This document shows positions 1-6,839 of a stretch of DNA of 64,000 bases, in pieces. Origin of the DNA: Rufibacter immobilis (GTDB lineage: Bacteria; Bacteroidota; Bacteroidia; Cytophagales; Hymenobacteraceae); assembly GCF_003721565.1 (NCBI RefSeq), contig NZ_RJJE01000017.1, positions 1,104,636 to 1,168,635 on the forward strand, given 5' to 3'. The notes below the pieces were generated by a model. The model was not told the DNA's origin. It made no database searches and saw nothing but the letters and a program-made list of their open reading frames with translations. Positions within the stretch are counted from its first letter, which is position 1. The number at the start of each line of letters is the position of its first letter. A program made the translations under genes and the position numbers.

Positions 1-372
1 CTCCTGCAAAAGAAGAACCCCAACCGCCTGGTGTATTACACAGAGGCAGACCTGCCCTGGCCCCTCACAGACCGCGACATGGTGGTAGAAGCAGTCTTCT
101 CCCCCATTTCCCAGAACCAGCAGGCGCGGGTGGAGGTCAGAAGTGTGTCTGGGTACGTACCGGAGAAAGAAGACTTTGTGCGCATTCCCTCCTCCCTGGC
201 CGTGTGGGAAATCTCTACGGTAGCCAAAGACCGTATTAAAGTAGTCTACACTTTCAGCGTGAACCCGGGCGGCTCAGTACCGGCCTGGCTGGTCAATGCC
301 ACGGTGGCCACTGGACCGCACAAGACGTTCCAGAACCTGAGGAAACTCCTGCAAAAGCAGCCCAACCCCTGA
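1..372 (+). CDS. START-domain lipid-binding protein, 3' end only
   Basis: The frame is open from base 1 with no start in the window, so this is the C-terminal 123 residues of a longer gene. The residues YYTEADLPWPLTDRDMV and the later stretch ending in a helix (GPHKTFQNLRKLLQKQ) fit the C-terminal half of a START (StAR-related lipid transfer) domain, which folds around a hydrophobic ligand. In bacteria these are single-domain proteins of about 200 residues of unknown ligand. It ends before a weak hairpin-like relic near 390-420 and is unlikely to be co-transcribed with pheA, which has its own promoter. Family assignment is from motif recognition only. Confidence 0.7.
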   Translation, partial: LLQKKNPNRLVYYTEADLPWPLTDRDMVVEAVFSPISQNQQARVEVRSVSGYVPEKEDFVRIPSSLAVWEISTVAKDRIKVVYTFSVNPGGSVPAWLVNATVATGPHKTFQNLRKLLQKQPNP

Positions 373-521
373 AAACTCACCTCTGTTTTGGCGCTGATTC
401 TGGAAAAAGAGCCGCTAATGGCAGCGTATTCAAATTTCACTAACGAGCATTTGCTTATACTTTCAATTTCTCAAACTAACAAGCGTTTTCTTACTATTTT
501 TCGCAAATAATTTCTTTTTTG

Positions 522-553
522 TTTGGATGTGAAAAAGGTACCCTGTAAGTTTG
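522..553 (+). promoter_or_regulatory. Bacteroidota-type promoter of the aromatic operon
   Basis: TTTG at 522-525 and TAAGTTTG at 546-553 are separated by exactly 20 bases, matching the Bacteroidota primary sigma consensus (-33 TTTG, -7 TAnnTTTG). Transcription would begin near 560, about 16 bases before the leader peptide ATG at 576. Confidence 0.75.
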
Positions 554-575
554 GGACATCATTAGAGCAAAAACA

Positions 576-644
576 ATGATTCAGCGCAATTCTTACTTTT
601 ACGGTTTTTACTTTTTTGGACCTCATCCGGGGCTCAACAGGTAA
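576..644 (+). CDS. Tyr/Phe-rich leader peptide of the aromatic operon attenuator
   Basis: A 22-codon reading frame starts with ATG at 576 and ends with TAA at 642-644. It contains the run SYFYGFYFF: four Phe and three Tyr codons within nine codons. Its distal codons (628-635) form the 5' arm of an antiterminator complementary to 681-688. This is the layout of a classical amino acid operon leader: scarcity of charged Phe-tRNA or Tyr-tRNA would stall the ribosome in the run, free 628-635 to pair with the terminator arm and allow read-through into pheA; normal translation to the TAA covers 628-635 and lets the terminator form. The composition matches the products of the genes behind it. Confidence 0.85.
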   Translation: MIQRNSYFYGFYFFGPHPGLNR

Positions 645-688
645 GACTTTGCGTTAAGAAAACGATTAAGACAAACCACAGAGCCCCG
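628..688 (+). promoter_or_regulatory. antiterminator pairing of the phe/tyr attenuator
   Basis: CGGGGCTC at 628-635 is the exact reverse complement of GAGCCCCG at 681-688. The second segment is also the 5' arm of the terminator at 683-701, so the two structures exclude each other. The first segment lies inside the last codons of the leader peptide, where a ribosome finishing translation would mask it. Confidence 0.8.
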
Positions 689-707
689 CCAAAAGCGGGG
701 CTTTTTT
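683..707 (+). terminator. attenuator terminator directly before pheA
   Basis: GCCCCGC (683-689) and GCGGGGC (695-701) form a seven-pair GC stem with a short A-rich loop, followed by six T (702-707). The T run ends four bases before the pheA ATG at 712, so the hairpin could also hinder ribosome access to that start. Confidence 0.85.
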
Positions 708-711
708 CGTT

Positions 712-1593
712 ATGAACAGAACGTTAAAAATCGCCATCCAGGGAGGTCCGGCCTCATTCCATGAAACAGCCGCTGAGCAGCTGTTTCCCGCAGAGAACAT
801 CCACACGCTTTCCTGCGCCTCTTTCCCGGAGCTCTGCCAGACCCTGGAATCTGGTCAGGCCGACTTCGCCGTGATGGCGGTGCAGAATTCGCTGGCGGGT
901 CCGCTACTGCCCAACTACAGCCTGGTGGCGCAGCACGGTTTCTCTATCCTGGCCGAGCGCTGGCTGTTGCTGGACCAGACCCTGATGGCATTGCCCGGCC
1001 AGCGGCTGGCAGATATTGAGCAGGTATGGTCCCACCCCATTGCGTTGCTCCAGTGCTCAGAATTCATTCACACGCACCCGCGCCTCAGCACCAAGGAAAC
1101 GTCAGACACCGCAGATACCGCCCGTCTGCTCAGAGAAGGCAGCATTACCGGGGTAGCCGCCATCGCCAGCCGCAAAGCTGCCCAACTGTACGGTCTGGAG
1201 GTGCTGGAAGCCAACGTAGCCAATGACACAGAGAATTACACCCGCTTTGTGGTGCTGTCGCGGCAGGCCAAAGCCCAGGAGGCCAACAAACTGACCTGCG
1301 TACTCCCCTCCCCAACTGAGAAAGAACTCACCGACATTCTGCTCAAGGAACTGGAGGAACTGAACCTGGAACTTACCATGCTCCAGACCCTGCCCGCTCA
1401 CCCATCGGATTGGGTACTGGAAGTGGAGGCCGATGACGCTGCCGCTATCAGCAACCTCCGGACGGCTTTGATTGTGGCCGATGTTCCCCACCAGGTGCTG
1501 GGGCTTTACGCCAAAGCCGTTACTCCGCTTCCGCAGGACCGGCTGGCAGGCTGCTTATCCGCTATCGTACAACCCCAAATTGAACTGGTATGA
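712..1593 (+). CDS. pheA: prephenate dehydratase
   Basis: Converts prephenate to phenylpyruvate in phenylalanine synthesis. The 293 residues show a PDT domain with the signature T177-R178-F179 (NYTRFVVL), a SHPIALLQC segment near 107-115 corresponding to the usual SHPQALxQC, DTADTAR near 132-138 and an IASRKAAQLYGL segment. A C-terminal ACT-like region follows (about 195-270), but the canonical phenylalanine-binding ESRP motif is not recognisable (LPAHPSDW at the equivalent place), so feedback inhibition may differ. First gene of the operon; its stop overlaps the next start (ATGA, 1590-1593), implying translational coupling. Expression is probably set by the leader-peptide attenuator immediately upstream. 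Confidence 0.93.
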   Translation: MNRTLKIAIQGGPASFHETAAEQLFPAENIHTLSCASFPELCQTLESGQADFAVMAVQNSLAGPLLPNYSLVAQHGFSILAERWLLLDQTLMALPGQRLADIEQVWSHPIALLQCSEFIHTHPRLSTKETSDTADTARLLREGSITGVAAIASRKAAQLYGLEVLEANVANDTENYTRFVVLSRQAKAQEANKLTCVLPSPTEKELTDILLKELEELNLELTMLQTLPAHPSDWVLEVEADDAAAISNLRTALIVADVPHQVLGLYAKAVTPLPQDRLAGCLSAIVQPQIELV

Positions 1594-2783
1594 TCATTTC
1601 CAGCGCAAACCGGTTGGAGCAAGTGCAGGAGTACTACTTCTCCCGCAAACTGGCCGAAGTACGTGCCCTCAACGCCCAGGGCCGCAACATCATGAACCTG
1701 GGCATTGGCGACCCAGACATGGCCCCCTCTGAGGAAACCATTAACGCTTTGGTGCAGACGGCCCGGCAAACGGGGGTGCACGGTTACCAGCCCTATAACT
1801 CCATTGCGCCGCTTCGGCAGGCCATGGCCCACTGGTACCAGCGCACCTACGGCGTAGACCTGAACCCCGAACACGAGATTCTCCCCCTCATGGGTTCCAA
1901 AGAGGGTATCTTCCATGTCTCCATGGCTTTCCTCAACCCCGGCGATAAAGTGCTGGTGCCTAATCCCGGTTATCCGGCCTATGCCGCAACCGCCAGACTG
2001 GTAGGCGCTGAGCCCGTTTTCTACACCCTAAGAGAGGAAAATGGCTGGCTTCCCGACTTGCAGGAACTGCAAACTATTCTGCAAGCCGGCGATGTGAAAC
2101 TCATGTGGCTCAACTACCCGCACATGCCCACCGGGGCCGAGGCTACCAAGGAAATGATGCAGTCTCTGGTGGACCTGGCCCTTGCGCATCAATTCCTGCT
2201 GGCCAATGACAATCCCTACAGCCTGGTACTGCCCCATCAGGCGCCGTTGAGCCTGCTTTCGGTGCCACGGGCCAAAGAATGTTGCCTGGAGTTCAACTCC
2301 CTGAGCAAATCGCATAACATGGCGGGCTGGCGGGTTGGCATGGTGCTGGGACGGCAAGATTACCTTCAGTGCGTGCTGCGCGTGAAAAGCAACCTGGACT
2401 CCGGCATGTTCCTGCCCGTGCAGCAGGCCGCCGTGGCCGCACTCTCCAACCCAGACACCTGGCACCAGGAGCGGAACCAAGTCTACGCCCAACGCCGCCA
2501 GAAGGTGTTTGAACTGCTGGATATGCTGGGTTGTTCTTATCAGAAAGCAGCCGTGGGCATGTTTGTGTGGGCGCGGGTTCCGCAGGCAGTTGCAGATGTG
2601 GAGGCCTTTCTGGATGACATTCTGTACAACGCGGGCGTGTTCCTGACGCTCGGTAAAATATTCGGGACGCAGGGCGAACGCTACCTACGGGTTTCCCTCT
2701 GCCTGCCCCTTGAGAAAATAGAAGAAGCCACTAAACGAATTTTAACACATGTAACCTCGGCAACCGCCGAATTGTCCTTATGA
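1590..2783 (+). CDS. class I/II aminotransferase (aromatic amino acid type)
   Basis: PLP-dependent fold-type I aminotransferase of 397 residues. Visible landmarks are N175-Y176 (LNYPHMPTGA), D207 in NDNPYS, the Schiff-base lysine K240 in SLSKSHNMAGWRVG and the carboxylate-binding arginine near 248 and again toward the C-terminus (RYLRVSLC). The family includes aspartate, LL-diaminopimelate and aromatic aminotransferases; wedged between prephenate dehydratase and DAHP synthase/chorismate mutase, it most likely transaminates phenylpyruvate and hydroxyphenylpyruvate. Both ends overlap neighbours by four bases, so the three genes form one tightly coupled operon. Confidence 0.9.
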   Translation: MIISSANRLEQVQEYYFSRKLAEVRALNAQGRNIMNLGIGDPDMAPSEETINALVQTARQTGVHGYQPYNSIAPLRQAMAHWYQRTYGVDLNPEHEILPLMGSKEGIFHVSMAFLNPGDKVLVPNPGYPAYAATARLVGAEPVFYTLREENGWLPDLQELQTILQAGDVKLMWLNYPHMPTGAEATKEMMQSLVDLALAHQFLLANDNPYSLVLPHQAPLSLLSVPRAKECCLEFNSLSKSHNMAGWRVGMVLGRQDYLQCVLRVKSNLDSGMFLPVQQAAVAALSNPDTWHQERNQVYAQRRQKVFELLDMLGCSYQKAAVGMFVWARVPQAVADVEAFLDDILYNAGVFLTLGKIFGTQGERYLRVSLCLPLEKIEEATKRILTHVTSATAELSL

Positions 2784-3883
2784 GCGCGAAACCTTTAGAC
2801 CTGTCCTCCAAAACTATTTTCAAACGTGCCGATGGGCAACCGCTGATCATTGCCGGCCCTTGCAGCGCCGAAAGCGAAGAACAAATGCTGGCCACGGCCC
2901 GCGGTTTGCAGTCGGTGCCGGAGGTAACCATTTTCCGGGCCGGTATCTGGAAACCCCGCACCCGCCCCGGTGCATTTGAAGGCATTGGCAAAGTGGGCCT
3001 CAAATGGCTCAAAACCGTGAAAGAAGAAACCGGCATGCTCACCGCCTGTGAAGTGGCCACCGCCGAACACGTGAACGATGCCCTTAAGCAAGGCGTGGAT
3101 GTACTTTGGGTAGGTGCCCGCACTACCGTGAACCCCTTCTCGGTGCAGGAGATCGCCGATGCCCTGGAAGGCGTAGATGTTCCCGTGCTGGTAAAGAATC
3201 CGGTAAACCCAGATTTACAACTGTGGCTGGGTGCACTGGAGCGCCTGAACCGCGCCGGTATCACTGATCTGGCCGCCATTCACCGCGGATTCTCTTCCTT
3301 TGACAGCCGCCCGTACCGCAACCACCCCAAGTGGAACATGGCGTATGAGTTCAAGAAACTGCTGCCGGAGATTCCGCTTATCTGTGACCCCAGCCACATT
3401 GCCGGCAAGCGCGCGCTGTTGCAGCAGATCAGCCAGGAAGCCCTCAACCTGCACGTAGACGGCCTCATGATTGAGACGCACTGCAACCCAGACGTAGCTT
3501 TAAGTGACGCGGCCCAGCAAGTTACTCCAGAGGGACTTAAACAACTATTAGCCTCGCTCAACGTGGAACCGGTTATCCAGGACGTGCCCCAGAACGAAGA
3601 GGAACTGAGCGAACTCCGGAACCTTATTGACTACCTGGACAACGAACTGATTAACGTGCTGGCCCGTCGTTCGGCGGTAGCCAAGCAGATCGGGATCCTG
3701 AAGAAGGAAAACAAGATGAACCTGCTGCAGACTGGCCGTTGGGAACAGGTGATGGAGCAGCGCCTGAAAGCCGCCGCCCGTGAAGGTCTGGAAGAAGTAT
3801 TCGTGAAAGCCATTTTCCATGAGATCCACCAGAACTCCCTGCACGTGCAGGCCGCCGCTGAGTCTGTGAAAGTCGCGCTCTAA
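2780..3883 (+). CDS. bifunctional DAHP synthase / chorismate mutase
   Basis: Catalyses the first shikimate-pathway step (PEP + erythrose 4-phosphate to DAHP) and chorismate to prephenate. Residues 1-260 form a type I-beta (KdsA-like) DAHP synthase with IIAGPCSAES near 23-32, the Lys/Arg-rich GIWKPRTRPGAFEG and the metal-binding ICDPSHIAGKR and LMIETHCNPD motifs. Residues about 275-355 are an AroQ-class chorismate mutase (LRNLIDYLDNELINVLARR, later QRLKAAAREGLEE). The fusion with a C-terminal mutase is common in Bacteroidota. It overlaps the aminotransferase by four bases. No prephenate dehydrogenase (tyrA) follows, although tyrA often completes this operon in relatives. Confidence 0.93.
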   Translation: MSAKPLDLSSKTIFKRADGQPLIIAGPCSAESEEQMLATARGLQSVPEVTIFRAGIWKPRTRPGAFEGIGKVGLKWLKTVKEETGMLTACEVATAEHVNDALKQGVDVLWVGARTTVNPFSVQEIADALEGVDVPVLVKNPVNPDLQLWLGALERLNRAGITDLAAIHRGFSSFDSRPYRNHPKWNMAYEFKKLLPEIPLICDPSHIAGKRALLQQISQEALNLHVDGLMIETHCNPDVALSDAAQQVTPEGLKQLLASLNVEPVIQDVPQNEEELSELRNLIDYLDNELINVLARRSAVAKQIGILKKENKMNLLQTGRWEQVMEQRLKAAAREGLEEVFVKAIFHEIHQNSLHVQAAAESVKVAL

Positions 3884-3971
3884 GGAACTGAAAATCGGCC
3901 TAGAGTTAATGTACTCCTGAGTGCCTGTTCATGCCTTAAATGTATGGCTACACCTGCTGAGTTTCTCGTCT

Positions 3972-4007
3972 GTTTTAGGCTTGTTTTCAGAAAAACAGCC
4001 CCTAAAC
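3972..4007. repeat. GTTTAGGGGC-type intergenic hairpin, left arm degenerate
   Basis: Right arm AAAAACAGCCCCTAAAC is intact; left arm (GTTTTAGGCTTGTTTT) carries substitutions. One member of the hairpin family found throughout the window. Confidence 0.7.
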
Positions 4008-4054
4008 GGCGGCGCAAATCTCCGCTTAGTAGCATAAGCCAATAGCCTAAAAAA

Positions 4055-4096
4055 GCAGAGGGGCCCGTCTATAGCAGACGGGCCCCTCTGCTTTTT
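4055..4096 (+). terminator. strong rho-independent terminator after the aromatic operon
   Basis: A perfect 16-bp stem (4055-4070 with 4076-4091) with a five-base loop is followed by T5 and preceded by A6, so it could stop transcription from either side. It closes the aromatic operon before the lipoprotein gene. Confidence 0.9.
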
Positions 4097-4256
4097 GTCT
4101 TGGAGTTATAGGTTAGCCTCTTGGCTGTTTAGCGGCCGTTTTTCCCAAAACTCACTCAAAACAAAGTTACTTTTACAGGCTTATAGATCAGGAGCCGCAC
4201 CAAAGCAGGTCCTCTCGTATACAGCTAGTACTTTTACGAACCATTCCGCCTACACT

Positions 4257-5582
4257 ATGAAAAAAATACGGACCCTCTCGGTGCTTCTGCTGGCCGGCAG
4301 CCTGTTAGCCGCCTGCAACACCCAAAACAAGAAAGAGACGCAGCAGCAAAAGGGCAACCAGACGGCGCCGGTGGCTGACCGGGTAAAACTTCCGCCGCCT
4401 TACGCCACCGAATCTGTCAAGAACTACAGCAAAGTCATTGGCTGGCCCAAAGACAAAACGCCCCAGGCACCCGCGGGCTTCACGGTGAATAAGTTTGCCG
4501 ACGGCCTCCGGAATCCGCGCTGGATTTACGTGGCCCCTAACGGCGATATTTTCGTGGCCGAGGCCGAGACCATGAAGAAAGGGAAAGAAATAGCCGAAGC
4601 CAGACGCACCGGGCAGAGCAAATCGCAGAACATGGGCCGTAGCGCCAACCGCATCACCCTCTTCCGTGACCGCGACCAGGACGGGGTGCCCGAGCAGCGG
4701 TACACGTTTCTGCGCCGTCTCAACCAACCCTTCGGGATGCTGGTGCTCAACAACTATTTCTACGTGGCCAACACAGACGGGCTCTGGCGCTACCCTTACC
4801 AACCGGGACAAACCTCCATCCAGGGCCGCGGCGAAAAGATTCTGGAACTGCCCGCTGGAGGCTACAACAACCACTGGACCCGCAACATTGTGGCCAACGC
4901 CGATGGCTCTAAGATTTACATTGCCGTAGGCTCCGGCAGTGACCACGGCGAGAACGGCATGGAGCATGAAGTGCGGCGCGCCAACATTCTGGAGATAAAC
5001 CCAGACGGCAGCGGCGAACGCATCTTTGCCAGCGGCCTGCGCAATCCGGTGGGCATTGGCTGGGCTCCCGGCACCAACACCCTCTGGGCCGCCGTGAACG
5101 AGCGCGACGATTTAGGCGATGAACTAGTCCCCGATTACCTCACCAGCGTGAAGGAAGGCGGCTTTTATGGCTGGCCCTACGCCTATTTCGGACCCAACGA
5201 AGATCCGCGGCAGAAAGGCAAGCGGCCCGATCTGGTGAAGAAAACGACACTACCTGAGGTAGGACTGGGCGCCCACACCGCCTCTTTGGGCCTGGCGTTC
5301 TACAACCGGTCCACGTTCCCGGGCAAATACCGCGGCGGGGCGTTCATTGGCCAGCACGGCTCCTGGAACCGCTCTGAGCTTTCGGGGTATAAGGTGGTGT
5401 TTGTGGCTTTCCAGAACGGCAAACCCGTAAGAGACCCAGAGGATTTCCTCACCGGCTTCATCGCCGATGCCGAGAAAGGCCAGGTGTACGGAAGGCCGGT
5501 GGGAATTGCCGTGCTCCCAGACGGCTCTCTCCTGGTAGCCGATGATTCCAGCAACACCCTTTGGCGGGTGGCCGCCAAATAA
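4257..5582 (+). CDS. PQQ-dependent sugar dehydrogenase (sorbosone/glucose dehydrogenase family) lipoprotein
   Basis: A 441-residue exported beta-propeller protein. I place the start at 4257 because MKKIRTLSVLLLAGSLLAAC is a lipoprotein signal peptide with lipobox LAAC; the frame is open further upstream but into the terminator. Propeller motifs are GLRNPRWIYVAPNGDIFVAE, RNPVGIGWAPGTNTLWAAV, GGFYGWPYAYFG, AFIGQHGSWNR and YGRPVGIAVLPDGSLLVADD, typical of soluble-glucose-dehydrogenase/L-sorbosone-dehydrogenase-like proteins, which oxidise sugars or aldoses with PQQ. It should sit on the periplasmic or outer face of the envelope. The true substrate cannot be read from sequence. Confidence 0.85.
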   Translation: MKKIRTLSVLLLAGSLLAACNTQNKKETQQQKGNQTAPVADRVKLPPPYATESVKNYSKVIGWPKDKTPQAPAGFTVNKFADGLRNPRWIYVAPNGDIFVAEAETMKKGKEIAEARRTGQSKSQNMGRSANRITLFRDRDQDGVPEQRYTFLRRLNQPFGMLVLNNYFYVANTDGLWRYPYQPGQTSIQGRGEKILELPAGGYNNHWTRNIVANADGSKIYIAVGSGSDHGENGMEHEVRRANILEINPDGSGERIFASGLRNPVGIGWAPGTNTLWAAVNERDDLGDELVPDYLTSVKEGGFYGWPYAYFGPNEDPRQKGKRPDLVKKTTLPEVGLGAHTASLGLAFYNRSTFPGKYRGGAFIGQHGSWNRSELSGYKVVFVAFQNGKPVRDPEDFLTGFIADAEKGQVYGRPVGIAVLPDGSLLVADDSSNTLWRVAAK

Positions 5583-5653
5583 TCAGCGGTGAAAGCAAGA
5601 CCATGGGTACAGACCTTACGCTATACTGCGGTAGTTTAACTTTTAATTCATTT

Positions 5654-5691
5654 GCGTTTAGCGGCCGTTTTTTGGAAAACAGGCGCTAAAC
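5654..5691. repeat. GTTTAGGGGC-type intergenic hairpin
   Basis: GTTTAGCGGCCGTTTT pairs imperfectly with AAAACAGGCGCTAAAC. Lies between the sugar dehydrogenase and hydrolase genes. Confidence 0.75.
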
Positions 5692-5732
5692 ACACCTTCA
5701 GCTTCCTAGTCAGGAAGAATACGTACTTGCTT

Positions 5733-6728
5733 ATGAACAAGCTCAGAATCTTAGTTTGCCTGCTTCTACTGGCGGTCACGGCGCAGGCACAGAGCCAGGT
5801 GGCGCCGCAGGACGCGGAATTATCTACTTATCAATACCCTTTCCCGGTGGCCTTCCATCCGGTGCACGTGCAGCGCCAGGCGTTTAAAATGGCATACATG
5901 GACCTGAAACCGCAGAAACCCAATGGCAAAACCGTGGTGCTGCTGCACGGGAAGAACTTCAACGGGGCCTACTGGGAACAAACGGCCAGAGATTTGTCTA
6001 AAAACGGCTTTAGAGTGATCATGCCAGACCAGATTGGGTTTGGAAAATCGTCTAAGCCGCAGAACATCCAGTACACGTTCCAGATGCTGGCCCAAAACAC
6101 TAAAGGGCTGTTAGACAGCCTGGGCGTGAAGAAAGCAGCCGTGCTGGGCCACTCCATGGGCGGGATGCTGGCCACCCGTTTCGCGCTCATGTACCCCGAT
6201 TTCACCGAGAAGCTGATACTGGAAAACCCCATCGGGCTGGAAGACTGGAAACGCTGGGTGCCTTACCAAACCGTGGAGAAATGGTACGCCGGCGAGCTGA
6301 AACAAACCCAGGCAGGCATTAAGAAATATCAGCTGGAAAACTACTACGGCGGCCAGTGGAAACCCGAGTACGACCGCTGGGTGAACCTGCTGGCCAGCTG
6401 GACCACCGGCCCCGATTACCCCGAAGTGGCCTGGAACGCCGCCCTCACCTATGATATGATCTTCACGCAACCGGTGGTGTATGAGTTTGACCAGCTCCAG
6501 ATGCCCACTCTCCTGCTCATTGGGCAACGGGACCGCACGGCTTTAGGCAAAGCCAACGCCCCGGCTGCCGCCCGGAAGAAACTAGGCAACTACCCGGCTC
6601 TGGGCAAAGAAACCGCCAGGAAAATCCCCAATGCCAAACTGGTAGAGTTGGACAACGTAGGGCACCTGCCGCACATTGAGGCGTATGATCGGTTTATCCA
6701 ACCGTTGGTGGCCTTCCTCAGGAACTAG
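5733..6728 (+). CDS. secreted alpha/beta hydrolase
   Basis: A 331-residue alpha/beta hydrolase. The start at 5733 is chosen because it begins a clean signal peptide (MNKLRILVCLLLLAVTAQAQ); upstream codons run through a repeat hairpin. The core shows VVLLHGKNFNGAYW (oxyanion HG motif), PDQIGFGKSSKP, the nucleophile elbow GHSMGG with Ser about 141, an acid in LLLIGQRDRTALG and the histidine in LDNVGHLPHIEAYDRF, so the triad is complete. It is likely periplasmic. Relatives include haloalkane dehalogenase-like and epoxide hydrolase-like enzymes; substrate unknown. Followed by a hairpin repeat. Confidence 0.88.
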   Translation: MNKLRILVCLLLLAVTAQAQSQVAPQDAELSTYQYPFPVAFHPVHVQRQAFKMAYMDLKPQKPNGKTVVLLHGKNFNGAYWEQTARDLSKNGFRVIMPDQIGFGKSSKPQNIQYTFQMLAQNTKGLLDSLGVKKAAVLGHSMGGMLATRFALMYPDFTEKLILENPIGLEDWKRWVPYQTVEKWYAGELKQTQAGIKKYQLENYYGGQWKPEYDRWVNLLASWTTGPDYPEVAWNAALTYDMIFTQPVVYEFDQLQMPTLLLIGQRDRTALGKANAPAAARKKLGNYPALGKETARKIPNAKLVELDNVGHLPHIEAYDRFIQPLVAFLRN

Positions 6729-6733
6729 CCGCT

Positions 6734-6777
6734 TTCTGTTTAGGGGCTGTTTTTCCAAAAACAGCCCCTAAACAGAA
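6734..6777. repeat. GTTTAGGGGC-type intergenic hairpin (canonical)
   Basis: GTTTAGGGGCTGTTTTT and AAAAACAGCCCCTAAAC pair perfectly; flanking TTCT/AGAA extends the stem by locus-specific pairs. Confidence 0.9.
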
Positions 6778-6839
6778 TATTTTTTGTAAGCATTAAACTT
6801 ATTGAAGATTGGGTAGTCTAAGCACAAACCAATTGTTCA

